The position numbers and the translations under genes were made by a program. Of a stretch of 64,000 bases of DNA, positions 50,323 to 58,872 are shown one piece after another. Numbering within the stretch: the first letter of the stretch is position 1; every line of letters starts with the position of its first letter. The stretch comes from Roseomonas aerilata DSM 19363. GTDB taxonomy: Bacteria; Pseudomonadota; Alphaproteobacteria; Acetobacterales; Acetobacteraceae. The notes below the pieces were generated by a model. The model had not been told where the DNA came from and searched no databases. It saw nothing but the letters and a program-made list of their open reading frames with translations. The stretch lies in NCBI RefSeq assembly GCF_000711725.1, contig NZ_JONP01000011.1, forward strand, positions 124,001-188,000. The letters are read 5' to 3'.

Positions 50323-51209
50323 TGAACCGCGACGGCGAGCGCCGCCCCGCCGCCTTCTGGTGGCTGGCCGCGCTGTTCACCCTTTTCGTGCTGTTCCTCT
50401 ACGGGCCGATCCTCGCGATCATCGTGCTCAGCTTCCAGGGACCGTCCGGCGGGCTCACCTTCCCGATGAACGGGGTCTCAACCTACTGGTTCTCCAAGCT
50501 GTGGCAGGGCGTGGGCGTGGTGGACATCTGGGCGGCCTTCGGGCGCTCGCTTCGCCTCGGCGCGGTCGTGATGCTGCTGACCGTGCTACTCGCACTGCCA
50601 GCCGGCCTGGCCTTCCGCAAGCGCTTCATCGGCCAGGGGGCGCTGTTCTACGTCGCGGTCGCGAGCCTCATCGTGCCCTCCATCGTCGTCAGCCTCGGCA
50701 TCGGGCTCGAGTTCCGCATCATCGACGACATGATGAAGTCGTTGGCCGAAAGCACGGGCTGGGGCTTCCTGCAGGGCTACGAGACCTCGTCAGGCCTCTA
50801 CAGCTCGGCCCTCGGCGCGCACCTGACCTGGACGCTGCCCTTCGGCCTGCTCATCCTCTTCGCGGTCTTCAACCGCTTCAACCCCGCCTACGAGGAAGCC
50901 GCGCGCGACCTCGGCGCGACGCCATGGCGCACGCTGCGCCACGTGGTGCTGCCGATCATCGCGCCCTCCCTCGTCGGCGTCGCGCTCTTCGGCTTCACCC
51001 TCTCCTGGGACGAGGTGGCGCGCACCAGTCAGGCGATCGGCGGCCGCAACACGCTGCCGCTGGAACTCCAGGGCCTGACCACCACGGTGACGACGCCGGA
51101 GATCTACGCGCTCGGCACCGTCACCACGGGGCTGTCGCTCGCGGTGATCGGAATTGCGCTCAGTTGTGTGGTGATCCTGCGGCGCCGGCGGGCCGCCGCC
51201 TCGCGCTGA
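50322..51209 (+). CDS. ABC permease (PotC-like)
   Basis: A 295-residue permease. The ATG at 50322 is preferred because GGGAG lies 5 nt upstream; the ATG 3 bases before sits too close. The first helix is FWWLAALFTLFVLFLYGPILAIIVLSF and the EAA loop is NPAYEEAARDLGATPWRTLRHVVLPIIAPS. The last helix ends in basic RRRRAAASR. It completes the importer. A series of strong hairpins follows its stop codon. Confidence 0.9.
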   Translation: MNRDGERRPAAFWWLAALFTLFVLFLYGPILAIIVLSFQGPSGGLTFPMNGVSTYWFSKLWQGVGVVDIWAAFGRSLRLGAVVMLLTVLLALPAGLAFRKRFIGQGALFYVAVASLIVPSIVVSLGIGLEFRIIDDMMKSLAESTGWGFLQGYETSSGLYSSALGAHLTWTLPFGLLILFAVFNRFNPAYEEAARDLGATPWRTLRHVVLPIIAPSLVGVALFGFTLSWDEVARTSQAIGGRNTLPLELQGLTTTVTTPEIYALGTVTTGLSLAVIGIALSCVVILRRRRAAASR

Positions 51210-51230
51210 CCGGCTGGCGCCTGCGGCCCT

Positions 51231-51251
51231 GGAGAGGGCCCTGCCCTCTCC
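51231..51251. terminator. intrinsic-terminator-like hairpin after ABC operon
   Basis: Nine-base perfect arms GGAGAGGGC and GCCCTCTCC with a 3-base loop CCT, 21 bp after the stop codon of the last permease gene. It is followed by AAACC rather than a U-tract. It is the first of four adjacent hairpins. Confidence 0.6.
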
Positions 51252-51263
51252 AAACCTCACCCG

Positions 51264-51284
51264 CCAAAGGCCTGAGGCCCTTGG
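51264..51284. repeat. imperfect hairpin, REP-like unit
   Basis: CCAAAGGCC and GGCCCTTGG pair over 9 bases with one mismatch and a 3-base loop TGA. The sequence around it (GCCAAAGG...CTTTGG) resembles intergenic repeats I associate with Acetobacteraceae-type genomes; this last point is recollection and needs a genome-wide count. Confidence 0.45.
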
Positions 51285-51325
51285 ATCCCCATCTGGCTAT
51301 CGCGGAGCCGTCCTGAACGTGCCGT

Positions 51326-51350
51326 CGCCTCGGGTCCACAACCCGAGGCG
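51326..51350. repeat. 10-bp perfect hairpin, REP-like unit
   Basis: Arms CGCCTCGGGT and ACCCGAGGCG with a CCACA loop. Lies between the ABC operon and the convergent maleylacetate reductase gene. Confidence 0.55.
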
Positions 51351-51401
51351 CACCGGCCGCAAAGCCCTTTGGACAGATAGAAGAAGATGATGGTGAGGGG
51401 T

Positions 51402-51437
51402 CCGGGGAGAGGAAGAATTCCTTCTTCCTCTCCCCGG
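51402..51437. terminator. 16-bp perfect hairpin, bidirectional terminator candidate
   Basis: Sixteen perfectly complementary bases on each side of a TTCC loop. It is the strongest hairpin in the window; the arm starts CCGGGGAGAGG. It sits 41 bp beyond the end of the maleylacetate reductase gene (stop 51478, minus strand), so it could terminate that transcript as well as readthrough from the ABC operon. Confidence 0.65.
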
Positions 51438-51477
51438 AGTCACCGGCGCCACCAGACCAGCACAAGCGCAGCTGCTA

Positions 51478-52539
51478 TCACCCCTCGGGCCTCCGCCCGT
51501 GCCAGGCGTCGTCCAGCAGCGCGCGGATGGCGGTCCGCTCGACTGGACGCGGGTTCCAATAGGGGTTGGCGGTCGCGAGGTCGGCCGCGCGGTCCAGCCC
51601 GTCCTCCGGCATGCCGAGATCGCGCAGCGCGACGGGTGCGCCGAGGGATTGGGCGAGATCGAACAACCCGGTCGCCGCCTCCCCGGCACCGAGCGCGCGG
51701 GCGATGCGCGCCATGGCCTCGGGCGCCGCGGGCGCGTTGAAGGCGGTGGCGTGCGGCAGCACCACCGTGTGCGTCTGCGCGTGCGGCAGGTCGAAGGAGC
51801 CGCCGAGCGTATGGCAGAGCTTGTGGTGCAGCGACATGCCGACGGTGCCGAGGCAGACGCCGCAGGCCCATGCGCCGAACAGCGCGTCCGAGCGCGCCTC
51901 GCGATCGCCCGGGTCCTTCACGATGCGCGGCAAGGCGCGGGCGAGAGCCGCAATCCCCTGCTCCGCCATGGCCGAGGTGACGGGGTTGCCGTCGCGGGCG
52001 TAGAGCGCCTCCACCGAATGGGCGATGGCGTTCATGCCGGAGGTGGCGGAGAGAGCAGGCGGCAAGCTGAGCGTCAGCTCCACGTCGTACAGGATGACCT
52101 CAGGCAGCACCTTCATCGTGCGCTGCGTGGTCTTCCGCCCGCCCTCGGTCTCACCCAGGATCGGCGTCGCCTCCGACCCGGCATAGGTGGTGGGGATGGC
52201 GATCTGCGGCAGGTCGGTCCGCAGCGCGATCGCCTTGCCCAGCCCGGTGGTGGAACCACCGCCGATGGCGACGGTACAGTCGGCGCCGGCCTCGCGCAGC
52301 GCCGCCATGGCGCGCTCCGTCACCTCGACCGGCGTGTGCATGGCGGCCCCCGCGAAGACCCCGGCGGAGAGCGGGCCGAGGCGGGCGGACAGGGCCTCCG
52401 CCATGTCGCGCTGCTCGGGGGTGGAGAGCACGAGGGCGCGCTTGCATCCGAGGGCCTGCACCTCCTCCCCCGTGCGGGCGAGGGTGCCCGTGCCGAAGAT
52501 CACGCGCGCGGGCAGCGCCTCGTAGGTGAAGGCTTCCAT
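51478..52539 (-). CDS. maleylacetate reductase (iron-containing alcohol dehydrogenase family)
   Basis: A 353-residue group III-type iron-containing dehydrogenase. It has the maleylacetate reductase signature MEAFTYEALPARVIFGTGTL at the N-terminus, the NAD(P) site VAIGGGSTTGLGKAIALRT, PTTYAGSEATPILG, and the metal-site segment SLHHKLCHTLGGSFDLPHAQTHTVVLPH (several His). It reduces maleylacetate to 3-oxoadipate with NAD(P)H, the step after hydroxyquinol ring cleavage. It is a single gene here, 17 kb from the intradiol dioxygenase. Confidence 0.9.
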   Translation of the reverse strand: MEAFTYEALPARVIFGTGTLARTGEEVQALGCKRALVLSTPEQRDMAEALSARLGPLSAGVFAGAAMHTPVEVTERAMAALREAGADCTVAIGGGSTTGLGKAIALRTDLPQIAIPTTYAGSEATPILGETEGGRKTTQRTMKVLPEVILYDVELTLSLPPALSATSGMNAIAHSVEALYARDGNPVTSAMAEQGIAALARALPRIVKDPGDREARSDALFGAWACGVCLGTVGMSLHHKLCHTLGGSFDLPHAQTHTVVLPHATAFNAPAAPEAMARIARALGAGEAATGLFDLAQSLGAPVALRDLGMPEDGLDRAADLATANPYWNPRPVERTAIRALLDDAWHGRRPEG

Positions 52540-52716
52540 CCTGATCGTTCCCCCCAGGCCTCGTCCGGGCAGCCACCGTCCGGCCGCCCCGCCGCATCCA
52601 GGCGCGGCGCGGGATCATCGCCCCGCACCCGCCCGGCCGCCAAGGGGCCGGGCCTGGGCGCGGGCGCCCTTCCGCGACAGAATGCGCGCGTTCCAGGCGA
52701 CGGCGAGGCCGCTTCC

Positions 52717-54243
52717 ATGACCCTCCTCCTTCCCCGGCGCGGCCTGCTGCGGGCCGGGATGGCCATGCCGGGCCTGGCGCTGCTCGGCCACCTCCCCGCG
52801 CGGGCGGATGAGTACCCCTTCGCCCTCGGCGTCGCCTCGGGCGAGCCCGGCTCCGATTCGGTGATTCTCTGGACCCGCCTGGCCACGCGCTGGCAGGGCG
52901 GCGGCATAACGCCCGCGCCCGTGCCGGTGGACTGGGTGGTGGCACGGGACGAGGGGCTACGCGACGTGGTCCGCCGCGGCCGCGCGATGGCTGTGGCGGA
53001 GGACGCGCATTCCGTTCACGTCGAGGTCACCGGCCTCGATCCGGACCGCCCCTACTGGTACCGCTTCACCGCGCTCGGCGCCGAGAGCGGCACGGCCCGT
53101 ACGCGCACCGCGCCCCGGCCCGGCACCATGCCCGCGCACCTTCGCTTCGCCGTGGCCTCCTGCCAGCAATACGAGCAGGGCTATTACGGCGCCTATCGCC
53201 ACATGCTGGCGGAGAACCCGGACCTCGTCGTCTTCCTCGGCGACTACATCTACGAGGCTTCTTGGGGCCGCAACCTCGTGCGCAGCCACGAGGGGCCGAG
53301 CGCTCGGGACCTGGAGGGCTACCGGGACCGCTACGCCCTCTACAAGACCGACCCCGACCTTCAGGCGATGCACCGCGCCTGCCCCTGGCTCGTCACCTGG
53401 GACGACCACGAGGTGAGCAACGACTACGCCGCCGACCGCGGCGAGATGGAGGAGGGCGCGGGTTTCCTCGCTCGCCGTGCCGCCGCCTACAAGGCCTTCT
53501 GGGAGCACATGCCGCTCCCCCTCTCCGCCCGTCCGGAGGGGGCGAGCGCGCGGATCTACCGCCGCGTGGGCTTCGGCGACCTCGCGGGGTTCCACATCCT
53601 CGACGACCGGCAGTACCGCGCCTACCAGGCCTGCCAGCGGCCGGGGCGGGGCGGTGGCGGCTACGTCTCGCGGGAGGCCTGCGCCGAGTTGGACGACCCC
53701 GCACGCTCCATGCTCGGCTCGGCGCAGGAGACTTGGCTGCGCGAGGGGCTGCACGGCGCGAGGGCGCGCTGGACGGTCCTCGCGCAGCAGACGCGGATGG
53801 CCCGCCTCGGCACGATGCGCACCCCCGTCACCTACTGGACCGACGGGTGGGACGGCTACCCCGCCGCCCGCGCCCGCCTGCTGGGGGACCTCGCGGCCAG
53901 CCGCGCGCCGAACCCGCTGGTCATCGGCGGCGACATCCACGCGCATCTCGTGGCGGAGCTGCGCCCCGACTTCGACCGGCCGGAGACGCCGCCCGTGGCC
54001 GTGGAGTTCACGGGAACCTCCATCACCAGCCAGGGCGGCCGCTACCGCGAGAGCTACCCGGCAGACCCGCATATCGCCTACGCCAATGGCAGCGCGCGAG
54101 GCTACCTCATGATGACCCTCACCCCGGCAGCGGCCACCTCGGAGCTACGCGCCATCGACGACGTCCGGGACCGCGACACGGGCCTCTCGACGCAGCGCCG
54201 CTTCGTCCTGGAGGCCGGACGCCCGGCCCTCCTGCCGGGGTAG
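52717..54243 (+). CDS. phoD: PhoD-like alkaline phosphatase/phosphodiesterase
   Basis: A 508-residue PhoD family protein. The start MTLLLPRRGLLRAGMAM includes a twin-arginine signal (RRGLLRAG), consistent with a Tat-exported metalloenzyme. The N-terminal PhoD_N domain begins PFALGVASGEPGSDSVILWTRLA. Metal-site segments are FAVASCQQYEQGYYGAYRHM, DLVVFLGDYIYEA, LVTWDDHEVSNDYAAD and LVIGGDIHAHLV. PhoD enzymes are Ca/Fe phosphodiesterases/phosphomonoesterases active under phosphate limitation. Convergent with the P1 peptidase gene, 3 bp apart. Confidence 0.92.
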   Translation: MTLLLPRRGLLRAGMAMPGLALLGHLPARADEYPFALGVASGEPGSDSVILWTRLATRWQGGGITPAPVPVDWVVARDEGLRDVVRRGRAMAVAEDAHSVHVEVTGLDPDRPYWYRFTALGAESGTARTRTAPRPGTMPAHLRFAVASCQQYEQGYYGAYRHMLAENPDLVVFLGDYIYEASWGRNLVRSHEGPSARDLEGYRDRYALYKTDPDLQAMHRACPWLVTWDDHEVSNDYAADRGEMEEGAGFLARRAAAYKAFWEHMPLPLSARPEGASARIYRRVGFGDLAGFHILDDRQYRAYQACQRPGRGGGGYVSREACAELDDPARSMLGSAQETWLREGLHGARARWTVLAQQTRMARLGTMRTPVTYWTDGWDGYPAARARLLGDLAASRAPNPLVIGGDIHAHLVAELRPDFDRPETPPVAVEFTGTSITSQGGRYRESYPADPHIAYANGSARGYLMMTLTPAAATSELRAIDDVRDRDTGLSTQRRFVLEAGRPALLPG

Positions 54244-54246
54244 ACC

Positions 54247-55242
54247 CTAACCCAGCTCCGACATCCCCGGCGGGCTGGGTGGAATCGCCTTCGCCGCCAT
54301 CACTGCCCGCAGCACGGCCGCTGCCATCACCTGCGGCACGATGGCGGCGAGGGTCATCATGTTCCCCGGCAGCCCGCTCCTGCCCGTGGAAAGCGCGAAG
54401 ACCGTGTCGCCGTCCGACATGGTGTGGGAGGGGTCGATGGTGCGGGCGAAGCCATCATGCGCGGCGCCCGCGAGGCGCTGGCACTGGGCCTTGGTTAGCG
54501 CGGCATCGGTCGCCACCACGCCAATCGTGGTCGCCATGCCCGCCTGCATGGGCGGCGGAAGCTCGCCGCGCAGCAGGGCGGCGGTCGTGCCGAAGGGCCG
54601 GCGGCCTTCCGGGTCGCGCGCCCCAGCCAGGACCCGTCCCGTGCCGGGCTCGATCACGTCGCCCACCGCGTTCACCGCGACGATGGCCCCTACCGTGATC
54701 GCGCCCACCTTCAGCGAGGCGGTGCCGATGCCGCCCTTCATGGCGCGCGCCATGCCGAAGAGCTTCCCCACGGTCGCGCCCGTGCCGGCGCCGACGCTTC
54801 CCTCCGCCGGCGCCTCGGCGCGCACGGCCTCGCAGGCGGCGTAGCCGGCGGCGGCGTCGGGACGGATGCGGGGGTCCCCCACCGAGAGGTCGAACAGGAC
54901 GGCGGCGGGCACGATCGGCACCAGCGCCGGTCCGGCGGGATAGCCAGTGCCATGCTCCTCCAACCAGCGCGTCACGCCGGTCGCCGCCTCGAGCCCGAAG
55001 GCGGAGCCACCGGCGAGAAGGATGGCATGGACCTTCTCCACGAGGTTGGCGGGGTCAAGCAGGTCGGTCTCGCGCGTGCCGGGCGCCGCGCCGCGCACGT
55101 CCACCCCAGCCGTCGCCCCCTCCTCCGCGATGATGACGGTGCAGCCGGTCGGGCGGCGGCGTTCGGTGAAATGCCCAACCCGGATGCCCGGTACCTCGGT
55201 GATCGCGCCACCCATCGGGATGCGTTGGGCGTGCTGGATCAT
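54247..55242 (-). CDS. P1 family peptidase (DmpA/BapA-type Ntn hydrolase)
   Basis: A 331-residue P1 family aminopeptidase precursor. The N-terminus ITEVPGIRVGHFTERRRPTGCTVIIAEEGATAGVDVRG is family-specific. The likely autoprocessing and nucleophile site lies in GMATTIGVVATDAALTKAQCQRLA (Thr/Ser nucleophile). Members cleave N-terminal residues or beta-peptides and include L-aminopeptidase/D-esterase DmpA. It is followed on the same strand upstream by a DUF1028 gene 18 bp away; such pairs recur in proteobacterial catabolic islands. Confidence 0.9.
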   Translation of the reverse strand: MIQHAQRIPMGGAITEVPGIRVGHFTERRRPTGCTVIIAEEGATAGVDVRGAAPGTRETDLLDPANLVEKVHAILLAGGSAFGLEAATGVTRWLEEHGTGYPAGPALVPIVPAAVLFDLSVGDPRIRPDAAAGYAACEAVRAEAPAEGSVGAGTGATVGKLFGMARAMKGGIGTASLKVGAITVGAIVAVNAVGDVIEPGTGRVLAGARDPEGRRPFGTTAALLRGELPPPMQAGMATTIGVVATDAALTKAQCQRLAGAAHDGFARTIDPSHTMSDGDTVFALSTGRSGLPGNMMTLAAIVPQVMAAAVLRAVMAAKAIPPSPPGMSELG

Positions 55243-55260
55243 GGCGGCTCCCGTGGCGCC

Positions 55261-55944
55261 CTATACGGCTCGGCCCAGGCTGCCGGAGGCGTTACCGCGC
55301 GCCCGGTCAGGGTCGGTCGCCCGAAGGACGAATTCCTCGATCTTCGGCGCGTAGTCGCGCCAGAGACCCGCCAGCTCCGCGATCGGCGCCGCCGCGCGGT
55401 CCACGCGAAGGTCGGCCAGGGCGAAGTCGTGCCCGCCATGCACCTCCAGCACGGCGGAGAGGACCGGCCCGTGCTCGCCGCCCGCCGCCTCCCCGGCGGC
55501 GAGCGCCGCGAGCAGCCGGTCGCCAAGCGGCGCCTCCGGCTCCGCCTCGAAGGCGCACCGCATGGCCTCGGGCACCCCCTCGCTCGAGAGGATGTTGCCG
55601 ATGGTCACGCAATCCCGCCCCTGGGCTGCCGCCCGCGCGGGCTTCACGCGGGCGCCGTGGTGATGAGCCGTCCGCCCCTCCGCGTCCAGCGCCGCAAGCT
55701 GACGCCACTCCGCATGGGCGGTGGAGGCGACCAGCGCCGCCACCGTCTCCGCCGCCGTGCAACCGCTCCGCAGCAGGGCCAGGCCGCGTGGGCCGAGGCG
55801 CGGGTCCGTCCGGTGCTGCGTCAGCACCGCCCCTACCCCGCCCGCGATGTGCTGGATGCGCGCCCCTACCCCGATATCCGACGTGGCGCCGGCCGCGCCG
55901 ATCTGACCGGTCCGGGCGCAGCGGCCGAGGAGCGAGAAGGTCAT
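55261..55944 (-). CDS. DUF1028 family protein
   Basis: A 227-residue DUF1028 protein, an Ntn-hydrolase-like family. N-terminal TFSLLGRCARTGQIGAAGATSDIGVGARIQHIAGGVGAVLTQHRTDPRLGPRGL is the recognisable block. A central RDCVTIGNILSSEGVPEAM and a C-terminal variable part follow. Function unknown; frequent pairing with P1 peptidases suggests an accessory role in peptide or amide turnover. Divergent from the YjbH-like gene. Confidence 0.85.
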   Translation of the reverse strand: MTFSLLGRCARTGQIGAAGATSDIGVGARIQHIAGGVGAVLTQHRTDPRLGPRGLALLRSGCTAAETVAALVASTAHAEWRQLAALDAEGRTAHHHGARVKPARAAAQGRDCVTIGNILSSEGVPEAMRCAFEAEPEAPLGDRLLAALAAGEAAGGEHGPVLSAVLEVHGGHDFALADLRVDRAAAPIAELAGLWRDYAPKIEEFVLRATDPDRARGNASGSLGRAV

Positions 55945-56076
55945 GGCCCGGATCCTGGAAGCGTGTCCGGCGGGTGTCCATCCCGCTCGTTACGCGCCCA
56001 GGTGGTGGGTTCGCGCTTGCCTTCACCCGAGGCCCGTGACCAATGGATCACAAAATCGGGAGCAACCAAGTCACCC

Positions 56077-58533
56077 ATGCCGCGTGCCGCCCGGCCCGCC
56101 GTCCTCCTGCTCGCCCTGCTGGCCGCCCCTCTGGTTGCCCCTCTGGTTACCCCTCTGGCCCTTCCCACGGCAGCCCGGGCGGAGGAGGTGCCGGCCACCG
56201 GAAGCGACTTCGGCGGGGCCGGCCTCATCGAGATGCGCAACGCTCGCTTCCGCGAGGACGGAACCCTGGAGGCTGGCGCCACGATCCGCCACCAGCGGCG
56301 CTTCTTCTTCGCCAACTTCCAGGCCCTGCCCTTCCTGGAGACCACCTTCCGCCTGACCGAGCGCCTGAACGCCACCACCGGCCGCGGCACGACCACCGAC
56401 CGCTCCTTCGACCTCAAGCTGCGCCTGCTGGAGGAAGGGGCCTGGACCCCCGCCGTGGCGGTCGGCCTGCAGGACCTCATCGGCACCGGCCTCTACGGCG
56501 GGGAATACGTGGTCGCCTCCCGCCGCTGGGGTCCGGTGGATTTCACGCTCGGCCTCGGCTTCGGGCGGCTGGGCACGCGGGGCGACGTGACCAACCCGCT
56601 GACCGAGATCTCCGAATCCTTCCGCGTGCGTCCCCGCAGCATCGGGCGCGGCGGCACGCTGCGGCTGGACTTTTTCCGTGGCGAGAACACGGCCCTCTTC
56701 GGCGGCGTGGAGTACAGCCTGCCCCGCTTCGACACGCCCTGGGGCGAGGTGGACGGGCTGCGCGCCAAGGTCGAGTGGTCCGGCGACGCGCTGCGGGACG
56801 AGCGCGGCGGCTATCCCGTGCGGCGCGGCCCGCTGCGGGGCCTGGCCGAGAGCCCCGTGAACCTCGGCCTGCAGTGGTCGGGCGAGTACGTGGATGCCGC
56901 CCTCTCCTTCGTGCACGGGACGGACCTGATGGCCCGCATCTCGCTGCGGATGGACCCGGCGAACCCGCCCGCCGCCACGCCGCTGCGCCCCCTGCCGGCC
57001 ATGCCCGCGCGCGCCGCCCAGCGGCACGAGAACGGGGGCGACGAGGACGGCCGCGCCACGGCCGCCTTCGCCGCCCTGCGCGCCGCGGGCTTCCGCCCCC
57101 TCGCCTATGAGGAACGGGGGGTAGAAGCGCGGATCGCGGTGTCGGAGGGGGATTTCCGCACCCTGCCCCAGGTCGCCTCCCGCGTGCTGCGCGCGGTCAA
57201 CGGCATCCTTCCGCCAGAGGTCGAGGCGATCCGCCTCTCCTGGTGGCAGGCCGGGATCGAGACGGGCTCGCTGATGGTGCCGCGCCGTGCCGTGGAGAAC
57301 GCGCCGCCGCGCGCCGGCCTCGGCAGCCCGGAGGAGGCCTGGTCGGCCACCACCCTCTTTCCCGCCGAGGGTGCCCCATGGCCCGAGGCCTATGCCGAGC
57401 CCGGACCGCAATTCGACTGGGTGCTGGAACCCCGCCTGAACCTGCAGCTCGGCGATCCCAGCCGCACGCTGCGCTACCAGGGTGCGGCCGCCGCGGGCGC
57501 GCGGGTGGAATGGGGCGCCTACAGCCTCTCGGGCGCGGTCCAGCAGGCGGTCTTCGGCAATCTCGACCGCGGCCTACCCTCGGACAGCAAGCTGCCACAT
57601 GTGCGCAGCGACTACGCGCTCTATGCGCGGGACGGAAAGACCTCGATCCCCGGCCTCTACGCCGAAGGGATCTGGAACCTGGCGCCGGACGTCTTCGCCC
57701 GCGCCAGCGCCGGGCTGCTGGAGCCAATGTTCGGCGGCGTCTCGTCCGAGGTGCTCTGGCGCCCGGTGAACCGGGGCTTCGCGCTGGGCCTCGACCTCAA
57801 CCTCGTGCAGCAGCGCGCGACCGACGGCCTCTTCGGCTTCCGCCGCTACGGCGTGGCGACGGGGCACGTCTCGCTCTACGCCGACCTGCCCTTCTGGAAC
57901 CTCTACGGCATCCTGCGCGCCGGCCGCTACCTCGCGGGCGACTGGGGCGCGACGATCGAGATGGGCCGGCGCTTCGACAGCGGCGTGGAGGTCGGCGGCT
58001 TCGCTACCTTCACCAACGTGCCCTTCTCCCGCTTCGGAGAGGGCTCCTTCGACAAGGGCATCTACGTGCGCGTGCCGCTCTCGCTCTTCGGCACGAACTC
58101 GCGCGGCAACGGCACGGCGGTGTTCCGGCCGGTGCAGCGCGACGGCGGGCAGCGGCTGGCCGTGGACAATCCGCTCTGGGCCATCACGCCAAGACTTTTC
58201 AGCTACTTGGAAAAGCAACTGCGGAAAGTTCAGAGAACCTTGGAAACGCTGTGTTCCGGTTTGGTTCCGACGCTTAGAGTCCGTCCGTCAGCGATTCTCG
58301 GACGAGCGCATGAGCTACGAGCACCTCTACAAACCCGAACCCTGCTCTGCTTGGCCGGCCCACGAGCTGCGCGCCGTCGGGATCGCCTACCGGGAAGCGG
58401 CCGGGGATGGACTGAGCTGGCAGCCCTGCCTCGATCGAGCGATCGCCGCCTACGTCGCCGCCGGCGGGCGGGAGCAGGGCGCCGCGCGAGCGGTCCAAGA
58501 CATGATCGCGTCCCTCTCGCGCGAGCAGGGTGA
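56077..58533 (+). CDS. yjbH: YjbH-like exopolysaccharide outer-membrane protein with displaced C-terminus
   Basis: An 818-residue frame. Residues 1-26 are a signal peptide ending ARA. Residues about 27-703 are a YjbH-type beta-barrel lipoprotein-like domain with many alternating strands (TGSDFGGAGLIEMRNARF, VGLQDLIGTGLYGGEYVVASRR, RRFDSGVEVGGFATFTNVPFSRFGEGSFDKGIY). The native sequence ends at AVDNPLWAIT (I703 is encoded at 58183-58185). After that, about 115 residues read into different-composition DNA (LFSYLEKQLRKVQRTLETLC, then Arg-rich filler overlapping the next gene in another frame). The normal end of the family (within about 10-15 residues) is therefore missing, pointing to insertion or deletion at about 58189. 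Confidence 0.8.
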   Translation: MPRAARPAVLLLALLAAPLVAPLVTPLALPTAARAEEVPATGSDFGGAGLIEMRNARFREDGTLEAGATIRHQRRFFFANFQALPFLETTFRLTERLNATTGRGTTTDRSFDLKLRLLEEGAWTPAVAVGLQDLIGTGLYGGEYVVASRRWGPVDFTLGLGFGRLGTRGDVTNPLTEISESFRVRPRSIGRGGTLRLDFFRGENTALFGGVEYSLPRFDTPWGEVDGLRAKVEWSGDALRDERGGYPVRRGPLRGLAESPVNLGLQWSGEYVDAALSFVHGTDLMARISLRMDPANPPAATPLRPLPAMPARAAQRHENGGDEDGRATAAFAALRAAGFRPLAYEERGVEARIAVSEGDFRTLPQVASRVLRAVNGILPPEVEAIRLSWWQAGIETGSLMVPRRAVENAPPRAGLGSPEEAWSATTLFPAEGAPWPEAYAEPGPQFDWVLEPRLNLQLGDPSRTLRYQGAAAAGARVEWGAYSLSGAVQQAVFGNLDRGLPSDSKLPHVRSDYALYARDGKTSIPGLYAEGIWNLAPDVFARASAGLLEPMFGGVSSEVLWRPVNRGFALGLDLNLVQQRATDGLFGFRRYGVATGHVSLYADLPFWNLYGILRAGRYLAGDWGATIEMGRRFDSGVEVGGFATFTNVPFSRFGEGSFDKGIYVRVPLSLFGTNSRGNGTAVFRPVQRDGGQRLAVDNPLWAITPRLFSYLEKQLRKVQRTLETLCSGLVPTLRVRPSAILGRAHELRAPLQTRTLLCLAGPRAARRRDRLPGSGRGWTELAALPRSSDRRLRRRRRAGAGRRASGPRHDRVPLARAG

Positions 58534-58627
58534 TTGGCTCTGGGGACCAGCGCAGGCCTTCCGCGGCCGCCAGCGGCCGGAGCTCGAGCAGGGTGACCCA
58601 TTCCTGCAGCCGGGAGACCTGGCGTGA
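58310..58627 (+). CDS. small phage-type protein, function unknown
   Basis: A 105-residue frame with normal high-GC codon usage. It starts MSYEHLYKPEPCSAWPAHELRAVGIAY and contains WQPCLDRAIAAYVAAGG. No family recognised. Its stop overlaps the GTG of the next gene, so the two are coupled. It overlaps in a different frame the read-through tail of the YjbH-like gene, supporting this frame rather than that tail as the real coding sequence here. Confidence 0.65.
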   Translation: MSYEHLYKPEPCSAWPAHELRAVGIAYREAAGDGLSWQPCLDRAIAAYVAAGGREQGAARAVQDMIASLSREQGDWLWGPAQAFRGRQRPELEQGDPFLQPGDLA

Positions 58628-58872
58628 CCGGCGACGGCTGGCGCGAGGCTGACGCGGCCGACGTTGCCCAGGCGGTCCACTACGCCTTGCGGTTCGACCT
58701 GACGGGCAAGCCGCATGGGAAGCGGAAGCAGGAAGACGCTCGGAGGCTCGCGGAGCACGTGGTCGCCCACCTGCTGCGGGCGAATTACCGGATCCAACAG
58801 GGTCCGCCGGCACCGCGGCACAGCACCAGCGACATCGCTCGCAACCCCTGCGGTTTGCCGGATGGGGCTTGA
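58624..58872 (+). CDS. small phage-type protein, function unknown
   Basis: An 82-residue protein with a GTG start overlapping the upstream stop by 4 bp. The central block AQAVHYALRFDLTGKPHGKRKQEDARRLAEHVVAHLLRANYRI is helical and basic, as seen in small phage-encoded proteins of unknown role. No catalytic motif visible. Confidence 0.6.
   Translation: MTGDGWREADAADVAQAVHYALRFDLTGKPHGKRKQEDARRLAEHVVAHLLRANYRIQQGPPAPRHSTSDIARNPCGLPDGA

Noticed and set aside
53262-54698. A 478-codon plus-strand frame over phoD and the P1 peptidase gene
   Set aside because: It overlaps phoD in another frame with Arg/Pro/Gly-rich translation; phoD carries the metal motifs.
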